Positions 28,203 to 37,035 of a DNA stretch of 64,000 nt are shown piece after piece (position 1 is the stretch's first letter; each line of letters starts with the position of its first letter). The DNA lies in the NCBI GenBank assembly GCA_963662705.2, contig OY759767.1, positions 3,658,001 through 3,722,000 of the forward strand, in the 5' to 3' direction. This DNA comes from JAPPHA01 sp963662705. Lineage in GTDB: Bacteria; Pseudomonadota; Alphaproteobacteria; Rhodobacterales; Rhodobacteraceae. Made by a program: the position numbers and the translations under genes. The notes beneath the pieces were generated by a model. That model worked only from the letters and a program-made list of their open reading frames with translations. It was not told the DNA's origin and made no database searches.

Positions 28203-29642
28203 ATGGACACCAAGACAGAATTGAAAACCTTGCAGCACTTCATTGGAGGAGACTGGGTTGAGGCAGAAGACGGTGCGACGTTCGAGGTCCTGAATCCACT
28301 TGACGACAGCCTCTATGCCCATGCTGCGAAGGGCACCGGCGCGGATATGCGCAAGGCCGTTGCCGCGGCAAAATCGGCCTTTCCCGAATACAAGCAAACG
28401 CTGCCTGCGGAGCGCGAACGCTGGCTGCTCAGAATTGCCGAGATCATGGAGGAACGAAAGTCCGAACTGATCGACTGCCTGATCGACGAAATCGGTTCAC
28501 CGATCCAGAAGGCCATGTTCGAATTCAACAAGGGCCTGACCATGGTGCGGGCCGCCGCCGGCATGTGCCGCAACGTGCGCGGCGAAACGATCCCGTCGGA
28601 TGCACCGGGCAAGTTCTCGATGTCGATCCGTGAACCGCTCGGGGTGGTTGCGGTCATCACGCCGTTCAACGTTCCACTCATCAAGAACACCCGGCTCGTC
28701 GCGAATGCATTGGCGGTCGGGAACACGGTTGTCCACTTGCCCTCGGAAATGGCGCCGCACCTGAGCGTGCTATTCGCCGAAATCGTGGCTGAAGCCGGGT
28801 TCCCGCCCGGAGCATACAATGTCGTGACCGGCTACGGGCATGAGATCGGCGACGACCTGACCGGCCACGAAGACGTTGATTTCGTCACGTTCACGGGTTC
28901 AACCGTCGTCGGCCAGCACATCAACGAAATCTGCGCGAAGAACAAGACGCCCAATACCCTGGAGCTCGGCGGAAAAAGCCCAACCGTCATCCTGGCGGAC
29001 GCCGACCTGGACAAGGTCATGCCCCTGGCCGCGCGCTCCATCTTCATGTTCGCGGGCCAGGCCTGTATCGCTTCGAGTCGGTTCTACGTCGAACGCCCGC
29101 TCTACGATGAGTTCGTCAAGCGCTTTGCAATGCTGGTCTCGAAGATCGGAATGGGTGACCTGCGTGATCCCGGCACGGTCATCGCGCCCGCAATTTCGGA
29201 GCGTCAACGGAACCGCATCAGGAGCCACATCGCGGATGCCGTCGCAAAGGGCGCGACAGTGGTTGCCGGCGGTGGATGGAAAGGCAACCGTTGCCAGCCG
29301 ACCCTGCTGACCGGAGTCACCGGGGACATGACCGTTTGCAAGACCGAAACCTTCGGCCCGGTCACGTCGATCTACCCGATCGACAGCTATGAGGAAGGAT
29401 TGGAAAGGGCCAACGACACCGAATATGGCCTGTCGTCGGCGATCTTTACCAAGGACATCGACAAGGCATTTCACTTCGCCCGGAACATCGGCGCGGGCAT
29501 GTGCCACATCAACGGTCCGACCATACACGATGAAGCGCATGTGCCTTTCGGCGGTAACGGAGAGTCCGGCGTTGGCCGCGAAGGAACCGATGCCGACATG
29601 GAAGCGATGACCGAACTCAAATGGGTCACGGTGCAGTTATGA
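28203..29642 (+). CDS. Aldehyde dehydrogenase
   Basis: NAD(P)-dependent ALDH of 479 aa. Seen: ITPFNVPLIKNTRLVANALAVGN, TFTGSTVVGQHI (nucleotide-binding loop), the general-base Glu in LELGGKSPTVI, the nucleophile Cys in GQACIASSR, and the coenzyme-binding ETFGPVTSIYPI. An oddity: where most ALDHs have KPSE (Lys contacts the cofactor ribose or phosphate), this protein reads VVHLPSEMAP, with Leu at the Lys position. Likely oxidises an aldehyde formed by the operon's SDR or GST chemistry, and resembles vanillin/benzaldehyde-type enzymes in length. AGGAG precedes the start. The stop overlaps the next gene by ATGA. Confidence 0.9.
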   Translation: MDTKTELKTLQHFIGGDWVEAEDGATFEVLNPLDDSLYAHAAKGTGADMRKAVAAAKSAFPEYKQTLPAERERWLLRIAEIMEERKSELIDCLIDEIGSPIQKAMFEFNKGLTMVRAAAGMCRNVRGETIPSDAPGKFSMSIREPLGVVAVITPFNVPLIKNTRLVANALAVGNTVVHLPSEMAPHLSVLFAEIVAEAGFPPGAYNVVTGYGHEIGDDLTGHEDVDFVTFTGSTVVGQHINEICAKNKTPNTLELGGKSPTVILADADLDKVMPLAARSIFMFAGQACIASSRFYVERPLYDEFVKRFAMLVSKIGMGDLRDPGTVIAPAISERQRNRIRSHIADAVAKGATVVAGGGWKGNRCQPTLLTGVTGDMTVCKTETFGPVTSIYPIDSYEEGLERANDTEYGLSSAIFTKDIDKAFHFARNIGAGMCHINGPTIHDEAHVPFGGNGESGVGREGTDADMEAMTELKWVTVQL

Positions 29643-30460
29643 CGTTCACGCTCTACCATCACGGCTCGTCCGTCTGTGCCGCCAAGGTGCGGTTTGCGAT
29701 GGATGAAAAGGAACTGGAATGGGATGGCGTCTATATTGATATATTGAAGGGTGAACAATTCGACCCCGCATATCTGAAGCTCAACCCCAAGGGCGTTGTG
29801 CCGACGCTTGTTCACGACGATCTCGTCATCCCGGATTCAACCGTCATCATCGAATATCTCGACCAGATCGCGCCGGAGACCAGCGTTCATCCGACCGACC
29901 CCTGGGAGCGGGCGCAGGTCCGCTACTGGACCAAGGCGGTCGACGAGGATCTGCATCCCGCCTGCGGAGCGGTCACCTTTGTCTGTTCGCATCGCCACAC
30001 TGTCCTGAAGAACCTCGGTCCCGAGGGAGTGAAGGAGTTCCTTGCCTCGACGCCAAGGATTTCGGTGACCTCCGACTGGAAAAGTCGGAAAGACGCCTTC
30101 GTACGCCATGGGTTCGAGGCACCGGGCGCGGCCGAGAAGGTCAAACTCTACGATACCTATCTTCACAAGATGGAAGACGCCCTGAGCGGCGGGGATGACT
30201 GGCTGGTCGGTAACAGGTTCTCGGTCGCCGACATCGCCATGACGCCTTATGTCAATCGCCTTGCGATGATGTCGATGCGCGGCATGTGGGAGGGCGGGCG
30301 TCTGCCAAATGTCGAGCGTTGGTTTGCACGGATCGAGGCGCGACCGAATTTCAAAAGGTGCTTCCTTGACTGGGTGCCTGAAGACCTGACCGATGATCTG
30401 CGCGAGAACGGGGCCAAGAGTTGGCCCGAGGTCGCGAAGATACTCGAAATCGAAATCTGA
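29639..30460 (+). CDS. Glutathione S-transferase family protein (2)
   Basis: GST-fold protein of 273 aa, overlapping the ALDH stop by four bases. Seen: LYHHGSSVCAAKVRFAMDEK with SSVCAAKVR in the position of the glutathione-activating residue (Ser or Cys), NPKGVVPTLVHD with the cis-Pro, DSTVIIEYLD for the glutathione-binding SxxI motif, and RFSVADIAMTPY as the C-terminal N-cap motif. A CSHRH segment in the helical half is unusual. Different from GST 1 in sequence, so the operon carries two distinct GSTs, as in glutathione-dependent ether-cleaving or dehalogenating pathways. Its chemistry is inferred from context only. Confidence 0.85.
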   Translation: MTFTLYHHGSSVCAAKVRFAMDEKELEWDGVYIDILKGEQFDPAYLKLNPKGVVPTLVHDDLVIPDSTVIIEYLDQIAPETSVHPTDPWERAQVRYWTKAVDEDLHPACGAVTFVCSHRHTVLKNLGPEGVKEFLASTPRISVTSDWKSRKDAFVRHGFEAPGAAEKVKLYDTYLHKMEDALSGGDDWLVGNRFSVADIAMTPYVNRLAMMSMRGMWEGGRLPNVERWFARIEARPNFKRCFLDWVPEDLTDDLRENGAKSWPEVAKILEIEI

Positions 30461-30475
30461 CAGAGGGAGGTGACA

Positions 30476-31231
30476 ATGGGTCGACTGGAAGGAAAAGCAG
30501 CAGTAATCACCGGAGCCGCGCAAGGCATTGGTGCACTCATGGCCAAGGCAATGGCCGGCGAAGGGGCAAAGGTCCTGGTGACGGATGTGCAGGATACCGC
30601 GGATGCAGTGAAAGCCATCACCGATGCCGGCGGGACAGCCCGGGGAATGAAGGTCGACGTGACATCAAACGACGATCTCGCGGCCATGGTCGAAACGGCC
30701 AGGACCGACCTGGGCGGGCTCGACATCATGGTCAACAATGCCTCGATCTTCGCCACGATCAAGCCCAAGCCCTTCCTTGAAATCGAAGACGACGAGTTCG
30801 ATCTGATCATGCGGGTCAATACCCGTGGCGTGCATCAGGTCATGCGCGCCATCGTTCCGACCATGATACAGGCGGGTGGCGGAAAGGTCATCAACATCGC
30901 GTCGGGCACGTTTTACTACGGGCCCCCCGGACTGTCGCACTATACGGCCTCGAAAGGCGCGGTCATCGCTTTGACCCGCTGCCATGCGCGCGAGTTGGGC
31001 GACAAGAACATCCAGGTCAATGCAATCGCGCCCGGGCTTACGGAAAGCGAAGGCGTGAAGGCCAACACGGGCTTTGACATGGCGCGTGCACCGACGATTG
31101 CCACGCGCTCGATCAAACGCGAGATGCTGCCCGAGGACCTGCTGGGGACGCTCATGTATCTTGCGACATCCGACAGCAATTTCGTAACCGGGCAGACGTT
31201 GAACGTGGACGGAGGAAAGGTGAATGTCTGA
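30476..31231 (+). CDS. Short-chain dehydrogenase/reductase
   Basis: Classical SDR of 251 aa. Seen: the cofactor-binding TGAAQGIG, an Asp-starting loop (TDVQD) that favours NAD(H), NNAS in the NNAG position, catalytic Ser in INIASGTFYYG, catalytic YTASK with Tyr and Lys, and the C-terminal GQTLNVDGG. Complete. GGGAGG lies before ATG 30476; an in-frame GTG six bases upstream is less likely. It overlaps the cupin gene by eight bases, so is translationally coupled. Probably oxidises a secondary alcohol of the imported compound ahead of glutathione-dependent cleavage. Confidence 0.9.
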   Translation: MGRLEGKAAVITGAAQGIGALMAKAMAGEGAKVLVTDVQDTADAVKAITDAGGTARGMKVDVTSNDDLAAMVETARTDLGGLDIMVNNASIFATIKPKPFLEIEDDEFDLIMRVNTRGVHQVMRAIVPTMIQAGGGKVINIASGTFYYGPPGLSHYTASKGAVIALTRCHARELGDKNIQVNAIAPGLTESEGVKANTGFDMARAPTIATRSIKREMLPEDLLGTLMYLATSDSNFVTGQTLNVDGGKVNV

Positions 31232-31724
31232 GCATGCCGGGACCTTGTCCAAACGCTTTGCGTTCGTGCCCTCCGGCGGTGGCCCGGACCATGACTGGTC
31301 GGCGGACCATATCTTCGTGAAAGTCTCGGCCGCCGACACCGGCGGCCAGTACACGCTGGTGGAGGACAACCTGAAGGCCAATTTCGCGTTGGGCCTTCAC
31401 ATGCATCGCTATCACGCCGAGACCTTCTACATCCTCGAAGGGTCGCTCGATTTCTTTGTCGATGGCGAGTGGGTGACCGCTGTTCCCGGGGTGTGCCTGC
31501 ACATACCGCCGGGAATCCCGCACGCCTGCGTCATGTCGGAAGGATATTCAGGAGCGCGGATGTTGATGATCTTTCAACCGGCCGGCTTCGATCAATACCT
31601 CGATGAATTGGCACAAATGAACGAGGCTGATTTCGAAGATTATGCCAGGATGAAGGCCTTGGAGGACAAGTACGATATCGTCCAGATCGGGCCGTTGCCC
31701 GAACGCACGGCGCCGGGAACCTGA
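31224..31724 (+). CDS. Cupin-domain protein
   Basis: 166-residue single-cupin protein. Seen: the first cupin motif GLHMHRYHAETFYILEGSLDFFVDG, with three His and one Glu as metal ligands, and the second, HIPPGIPHACVM, whose His completes the site. Metal-binding residues are complete, so it may be an enzyme (isomerase, dioxygenase or DMSP-lyase-like activity) or a metal-dependent binding protein; the fold alone does not say which. GGAGG precedes its start within the SDR gene. Confidence 0.8.
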   Translation: MSEHAGTLSKRFAFVPSGGGPDHDWSADHIFVKVSAADTGGQYTLVEDNLKANFALGLHMHRYHAETFYILEGSLDFFVDGEWVTAVPGVCLHIPPGIPHACVMSEGYSGARMLMIFQPAGFDQYLDELAQMNEADFEDYARMKALEDKYDIVQIGPLPERTAPGT

Positions 31725-31790
31725 TCGACGGAAGGCGTGCCGGGACCGCGACGTCCCCCGTTAGATTTGAAGCACGTTAGGAAAACCAGC

Positions 31791-32972
31791 ATGACAAAAC
31801 TTGGTGAAGACATCATCGGCACCAGCGGCTTACCGCCATTCTTCAAGGTGACAAATGCCGGCGAAGTGGCCATCGATGCGCCGGAAAACCTCAAGGGTGA
31901 CGCGCTACGCACCTTGGTTCGCTCGCTCTCCGGCTTCCAGAAAGAAGCGCTCGTGCGATCGGCCAGGACCGGGGACATGTGGCGCCTGGTCTCGGACGAG
32001 GGGCCGTACCTGAATGGCCACGACGCCGCGCCTTGTCCCCTGGCCTTCCTCAGCACCGGCATGGCGGCGAGCTTCATGAACGAAATCCTTGCGCTCGCAG
32101 ATCTTCAGGGTGTCGAAATCGGCAAGCTGAAGCTCGTCCAGGACAATTATTACACGATGACGGGCTCGATGCCCAAACGCACGATGATGGGCGGGGCCGA
32201 GGATGTCGAGCTGCGGGTCGAAATCGACTGCGATCTGGACGACGACGCGCTCAACGGATTCCTTGCCGACGCGACCTGTGCCTCGCCCGCGTACGGGCTG
32301 ATGCGGGGCCAGCTGACGAGCCTTTTCAAGCTGGGCAAGAATGGCTCCGAGCTTCCCACTGCAAAGGCCGCAGAACTCGATGCGCCGCTTTTCCAGGATC
32401 CGGGCAACGATTTCGCCAGGGCCGATCCGGGCGCGGATGCGCCGAAGCTGATGGAACCGGTCGGCCGTACCCCCAGGAAGGACGTGGAAAAGGGCACGAC
32501 AGCAGGCGGTTCGTCACTTTCGGACGAACAGGACCGGCGCCTGAACATCGGCGCCGTGGCGGTTTTGCGTGAGGACGGGATCAAGGATATCCAGCAGATG
32601 CAGTATTCGCCCCACGGCTCCTCGTTTCGTTTCATCAGTTCCGAGGACGGGCGCGCGCCGGATGCCAATACGCTGATCAGCGCCGGTATCGGCTTCTGTT
32701 TCATGACGCAGTTCGGGCGGTTCGTGTCCATGCTGAAGCTCGACCTGCCAAATTATCGCATCGTCCAGGACACCCATTTCAGCCAGGGTGGTGCGTCGGG
32801 CGGGACCGGCAAGGCGGGTGAGGCCGCCCCCGTCGAGACGCACGTTCACCTGGAAACCGGAGAGAGTGATGAGACCGCGCAGGAAATGCTGGATATATCG
32901 GAACAAACCTGTTTCCTGCACGCGCTTTGCCGCACGGACGTGAAGACCCGGCTCAAGGTCGTGAGAGTTTGA
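31791..32972 (+). CDS. Double OsmC-like domain protein
   Basis: About 393 aa with two OsmC-type domains. Seen: the first at residues about 20-160 with the Cys-containing helix APCPLAFLSTGMAASFMNEI, and the second at about 250-390 with GIGFCFMTQFGRFVSMLKL and the C-terminal TCFLHALCRTDVKTRL. Each domain keeps one or more Cys expected in OsmC/Ohr hydroperoxidases. OsmC proteins reduce hydroperoxides or handle sulfur adducts; next to two GSTs, removal of glutathione adducts or of peroxides is plausible. A tandem arrangement is uncommon compared with the usual 140-residue single domain. ATG 31791 has an upstream TTAGGAAAA leader. Last gene of the same-strand run. Confidence 0.72.
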   Translation: MTKLGEDIIGTSGLPPFFKVTNAGEVAIDAPENLKGDALRTLVRSLSGFQKEALVRSARTGDMWRLVSDEGPYLNGHDAAPCPLAFLSTGMAASFMNEILALADLQGVEIGKLKLVQDNYYTMTGSMPKRTMMGGAEDVELRVEIDCDLDDDALNGFLADATCASPAYGLMRGQLTSLFKLGKNGSELPTAKAAELDAPLFQDPGNDFARADPGADAPKLMEPVGRTPRKDVEKGTTAGGSSLSDEQDRRLNIGAVAVLREDGIKDIQQMQYSPHGSSFRFISSEDGRAPDANTLISAGIGFCFMTQFGRFVSMLKLDLPNYRIVQDTHFSQGGASGGTGKAGEAAPVETHVHLETGESDETAQEMLDISEQTCFLHALCRTDVKTRLKVVRV

Positions 32973-33167
32973 AAAACGGCAGGCCTGTTCGCCCGAACGG
33001 AAATGCCCGACTCCGTTCGATGAGCCCCGCCTGTCCGGCTCGGATCCGTGCCGGGCGCCAGATCTCCCCGTGAGAATCGAATTCTCCGTCAATCACGGGT
33101 CGCTCCTGACGGACGGTCGGGAAGCCGGTTGGTGCATTGCCGAGAATGCAGGCTTTTCGTCGACCGT

Positions 33168-34019
33168 TCACGAATAGTCCGCCGCCACGATCTGCCGCAA
33201 CAAGGCGGCAACGACCTCAGGGCGATGGCGGGCAAACGACACATGACCAAGTCCGGGGAGTTCGTGATAGACGCCATTCGGGCAGATTTCGGCGACCTCC
33301 CGCACCATTCCGGGCTGGGTCTGAACGTCCTCGGAAAACGCGACCGCATGCACCGGCACGTTGCAGTTCGCCAGCTCCATCCGGCAGTCGAAATCGAGGC
33401 ACGCCTGCCATTGGGCCACGAGTTGGCCCGGGTCCCTGTCTCCGAATCGCACCTCATACGCGTTCCGGATTTTTTCCCATGTTGCGTGTTCGCCGAGCGC
33501 GGCGGCCGGGTACGCGAAGGCCGCGTAATGGCAGGCCGCGAATCGGACGGGCATGCGATAGCCCCTCAGCCTGAACTCGATTTCGGCCTCCATCCAGTCG
33601 CGGGTGAAACCGGTTATCCGTGCGGCGGTACCCATCGGAATGGTCAAATGCAAAAGATGGGGAAATGAAATCGCAACCTGCTGGGCGATCAATCCTCCCA
33701 TTGACAGGCCGATCAGGACGACGGGAGGATCGCAAGCAGCCTCGATGACCGCGGCACAGTCCCGGGCGAAATCCTCGATCGACCATGGCGGTTCTGGCGC
33801 GACCGTTGTCCCGACCCCCCGGGGATCATAGGACGTGCACCGAAAATCGTCCGTAAAATAGGGAAACTGGTCAACCCAGTATTCCGCCGCGGCATCGCCT
33901 CCCGGAACCCAGAGAATGTCAGGTCCGGATCCCTGCTGGACAACCCTCATGGAGACTTCGCCGGAACGAACAGATTTCGTCCTTGCGTCAGGCCCGAATC
34001 CCTGTTCGAAACGAGTCAT
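33168..34019 (-). CDS. Alpha/beta-fold hydrolase
   Basis: 283-residue cytosolic hydrolase. Seen: the oxyanion-hole region ILWVPGGDAAAEYW, DPRGVG, the nucleophile elbow GLSMGGLIAQQ with catalytic Ser, a lid region, and the C-terminal GLGHVSF carrying the catalytic His. The acidic residue is probably the Asp in the VAFSEDVQTQ segment. Esterase, lactonase or C-C hydrolase activity is possible; the substrate cannot be called. It faces the end of the OsmC operon and is on the opposite strand, so may belong with the methyltransferase gene beyond it. Confidence 0.85.
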   Translation of the reverse strand: MTRFEQGFGPDARTKSVRSGEVSMRVVQQGSGPDILWVPGGDAAAEYWVDQFPYFTDDFRCTSYDPRGVGTTVAPEPPWSIEDFARDCAAVIEAACDPPVVLIGLSMGGLIAQQVAISFPHLLHLTIPMGTAARITGFTRDWMEAEIEFRLRGYRMPVRFAACHYAAFAYPAAALGEHATWEKIRNAYEVRFGDRDPGQLVAQWQACLDFDCRMELANCNVPVHAVAFSEDVQTQPGMVREVAEICPNGVYHELPGLGHVSFARHRPEVVAALLRQIVAADYS

Positions 34020-34123
34020 CTTGACCGTGCCATGGATCGCTTCACCGGCAACCGAAAACGATCGCTGCCCTGGTCCATCCAGACCCCGTCATGGCGTGGC
34101 ATCGCGAACATGTGTGTTTCCAG

Positions 34124-35716
34124 TCATCCAGGAGGTAGCGCCCCGCCTTCGTTCTTGCGTTTTTCCGCGAACGCGATGGCCTCGGCAAGCCGGTCATCAC
34201 TGACTTCAGGTGGTCGAAAGTCCTCGATTACGCGTTGCCAGATCTCTGTTGCCCTGACGCTCGCATCCTTGCTACCCCTTTCAATCCAGGTTCCGTAGTT
34301 TGACCAGTCGGCCACCAGGGGCTCGTAGAACTCGGTATCGTAACGCTCCAGTGTGTGGGCGGCGCCAAAAAAATGTCCGCCCGGGCTGACTTCTGCAAGT
34401 GCATCGAGAGCAAGGGACGCGTCGTCCGCCGGCGTTTCGGTGCAAAGCTCCGCGAAAGTCTGCATGATCTCGAGGTCGGTAATCAGTTTCTCGAAGGAAA
34501 TCGCCAGGCCGCCTTCGATCCACCCTGCACCATGGATCAATATCGTTGCTCCTGCGAGAAACGCCCCCCAGGCGCCCATTTGGGTTTCGTTGGCTGCCTG
34601 TGCATCGTTGATGTTGCCGGATGCACCGGTCGAGCTTCGCCACGGTAATCCGATCAGGCGCGCCAGTTGCCCCGCGCCCAGATTCGCCTTGACCTGTTCC
34701 GGAGTCCCGAACGCCGGTGCGCCGGATTTCATGTCCACATTTGAGGCGAAGGCCCCGTAACAGACGGGCGCTCCCGGGTTCGTGACCTGGGTCAGGGAGA
34801 TCGCCGCGAGTGCCTCGGCGTGGCTGAGTGTCAACGCGCCTGCAACCGTGATCGGAGCCATCGCGCCCATGAGGCAAAACGGCGTGACAACCATCAACTG
34901 TTTCCACCGCGCGAAATCGATCAATCCCTGCGCCATCGGAATATCCAGTTGCCGCGGCGAGTTCGTATTGACGATCGAATGGCAGTGCGGGTGCCGGCGA
35001 AACTCGGCCTCCGAGACGCCTCGCGCCAACCGGATCATCTCGAAACAGTCCTCGACCTGCCGGGTCCCCCGGCTGAAGGCGAACGGAAGCTTGTCGCTCA
35101 ATTCAAGCTGGATTCGGGTGACTTCGTAGTGCCGGACATGTGGCGGCACGTCCTGCGGCTCAACCACGGGATTGAGCATGTGCAAGACATCGAATGTCTG
35201 GGTCAGCTTCGTCAGTTCAATAAAGTCGTTGAGGTGCCCCGGTCTCCTCCCCCGCTTCAGGTCCGTGGCATTCGGAGCCCCGGCCCCGGTCTGGATCGCC
35301 AGCGCTCCCGGTTCGATAACCAGGTCCCGGTGCCTTGAACCGGCGCGAACCGAAATCGAATGAGGCGCGGTCGCGACCGCCTCCTCGACGATCTCCCTCC
35401 CGATGCGAACGATCTGGGATTCATCATCCACCAGCGCACCAGCGGCGCGAAACCTCGCCCTTGCATCGGGCAGGAGGATTTTCATCCCAAGGTTTTCCAG
35501 CACATCCAGCGCAGTCCCGTGAATCGCCTCGACCCGGTCTTCCGAAAACACTGTCGCCGGGGTGAAGGGGTTTCGCAGAACCCTGTAGTTCACTTTTCTG
35601 GCCGTGGGCCTGGTCGAGGAATCTCTCCCGTGCAGCCGTCGCCGTGACCGCTTCGCGCGGCCCGGAGAACCCGACCCGGGATCACGCGGACTTCGCTCTT
35701 TCGGCCTGGTTGTCAT
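34124..35716 (-). CDS. Trimethylamine methyltransferase (MttB) superfamily protein
   Basis: About 530 aa, homologous to MttB. Seen: NPVVEPQDVPPHVRHYEVTR, FSRGTRQVEDCFEMIRLA, a central GAMAPITVAGALTLSHAEALA, VCYGAFASNVDMKSGAPAFGTPE and the C-terminal GGHFFGAAHTLERY. There is no in-frame TAG, so it is a non-pyrrolysine member, like glycine-betaine methyltransferases; it would transfer a methyl group from a quaternary amine to a corrinoid protein. No corrinoid protein or reductive activase gene is visible nearby. The basic, Pro-rich first 40 residues are poorly conserved; ATG 35716 follows an AAAGGA leader. An upstream TTG (35740) also exists. Confidence 0.82.
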   Translation of the reverse strand: MTTRPKERSPRDPGSGSPGRAKRSRRRLHGRDSSTRPTARKVNYRVLRNPFTPATVFSEDRVEAIHGTALDVLENLGMKILLPDARARFRAAGALVDDESQIVRIGREIVEEAVATAPHSISVRAGSRHRDLVIEPGALAIQTGAGAPNATDLKRGRRPGHLNDFIELTKLTQTFDVLHMLNPVVEPQDVPPHVRHYEVTRIQLELSDKLPFAFSRGTRQVEDCFEMIRLARGVSEAEFRRHPHCHSIVNTNSPRQLDIPMAQGLIDFARWKQLMVVTPFCLMGAMAPITVAGALTLSHAEALAAISLTQVTNPGAPVCYGAFASNVDMKSGAPAFGTPEQVKANLGAGQLARLIGLPWRSSTGASGNINDAQAANETQMGAWGAFLAGATILIHGAGWIEGGLAISFEKLITDLEIMQTFAELCTETPADDASLALDALAEVSPGGHFFGAAHTLERYDTEFYEPLVADWSNYGTWIERGSKDASVRATEIWQRVIEDFRPPEVSDDRLAEAIAFAEKRKNEGGALPPG

Positions 35717-35740
35717 TCCTGGAACCAGTCCTTTCGCCAA

Positions 35741-36398
35741 CCGGATTCACGGTCCCTTGGATGGCTATTCCGGACACGGGGAGACAAGGACAGGTTCATC
35801 GTCGCGAATGTCAATCCTAACCGTCGAACATGCCGTCCATAGCATTGACGATCGGCCAACGAACAGGCAACGGACATTCGCGGCAGTTCCCGACTCCGAT
35901 TCGATTTCCGCCTTTCGGCACCCGGGCTCTCGTCGCCCGTCTCCAACTTGCCGATCCAGACTGCGTGTTCAAGTGGAATTGCCTTGTCTCAAGACGCGGC
36001 AATCCGTTTTCCCGGACTCGGTGCCAGACCGGGGTGAAGCGAGATCTGGCACCGGGCAACGCCTTGCGTGGCGTTCGGTCCGCGGCAAGGACGACACGCG
36101 GGCGCTGGCCGTCCATGCAACGTTCGGAATGGTGGATGCATCCTCCAAGGATTCCAGGGGCGGACACCGTTCCGGAGGTCAGTGAACACTCCATCGCATA
36201 AATGCGACGGCTTCTCGGCCAAGCCTCGCAGCAACCTGCCTGCTTCGCGACCGAAGGCCAGTTCCTGGCCCCATTGCCCGGAACATACACTTTCCGGACA
36301 CGCGTTCCAAAGGGGTGCGCGCATTCACCTGTCGCCTGAACGCGACAGTCCCCTGCGCGCAATTTCTATGGCATGCCAATCCGCCCTTCACAGACCGA
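35741..36398. other. Intergenic stretch without recognisable gene
   Basis: Open frames on both strands overlap here but have no motif, start signal or natural composition. Probably untranslated or remnant. Confidence 0.45.
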
Positions 36399-36803
36399 TC
36401 AGTCCCACCATTTGTCGATCGAGGCGATGTCTTCGTCCGTCCAGCCGAAATGGTGGGCCAGTTCATGGATCACGATATGCGCGACGAGTTCCTCGAGCGT
36501 CACATTTCCGCGCGCGACCCACTCGTCCAGAATCGCACGCCGAAACAGCCAGATCGTATCCGGTTGCGGCGCCTGGTCGGATACCGACTTGTCGGTCAGC
36601 GGCGTGCCGTCATAGAGCCCGGTCAATTCGAACGAATCCTCCAGATCAAGACTGTCGAACATTTCTTCGCTCGGAAATTCCTCGATCCGGATCACGACTG
36701 CTTTTGCGGCGGGGCGGAACGCAGCCGGCAACGCCGCCACCGTCGCCAGCGCCATCGCCTCCATGTCCGAAAGGTCAGGAGCAGTCCTGTGCTTCCACTT
36801 CAC
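36399..36803 (-). CDS. Metallopeptidase family protein (zincin-like, PF06262 type)
   Basis: Small zincin of about 134 aa. Seen: HIVIHELAHHFGWTDEDI, containing HExxH plus a downstream acidic residue that would complete the zinc site, and before it an acidic region (IEEFPSEEMFD) and the LTGLYDGTPLTDKS motif common in this family. The start is put at GTG 36803, since residues ahead are an unlikely Arg/Ser-rich extension and homology begins at about KWKHRTAPDLSDMEAMAL. Substrate unknown. Not part of the sugar cluster that follows on the same strand. Confidence 0.75.
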   Translation of the reverse strand: MKWKHRTAPDLSDMEAMALATVAALPAAFRPAAKAVVIRIEEFPSEEMFDSLDLEDSFELTGLYDGTPLTDKSVSDQAPQPDTIWLFRRAILDEWVARGNVTLEELVAHIVIHELAHHFGWTDEDIASIDKWWD

Positions 36804-37035
36804 GGATTCAATCCAACGAAGAAGCAGGCCGGCAGGGCCCGCCGTTTTCCATGGGTTCCGGAAATGCCCGTGCGAATGATGATTGCAATTCCAGTGTTCC
36901 GCCCCCTTCCCTGGCGATTCGCGACTCCGGCTCCGGCGAAATCCTGATCGCAACGCCTCCCCGGCCGAAAGGCAGCCCGGAACCCGGCGCGGTTGCCCCT
37001 TTCAACGGGCTCTCCCTGTTTCCAAACAGCATCAT

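Noticed and set aside
34124..35716. Pyrrolysine-dependent trimethylamine methyltransferase
   Set aside because: No amber codon interrupts the frame and no pylT or pyl genes are seen; kept as generic MttB family.
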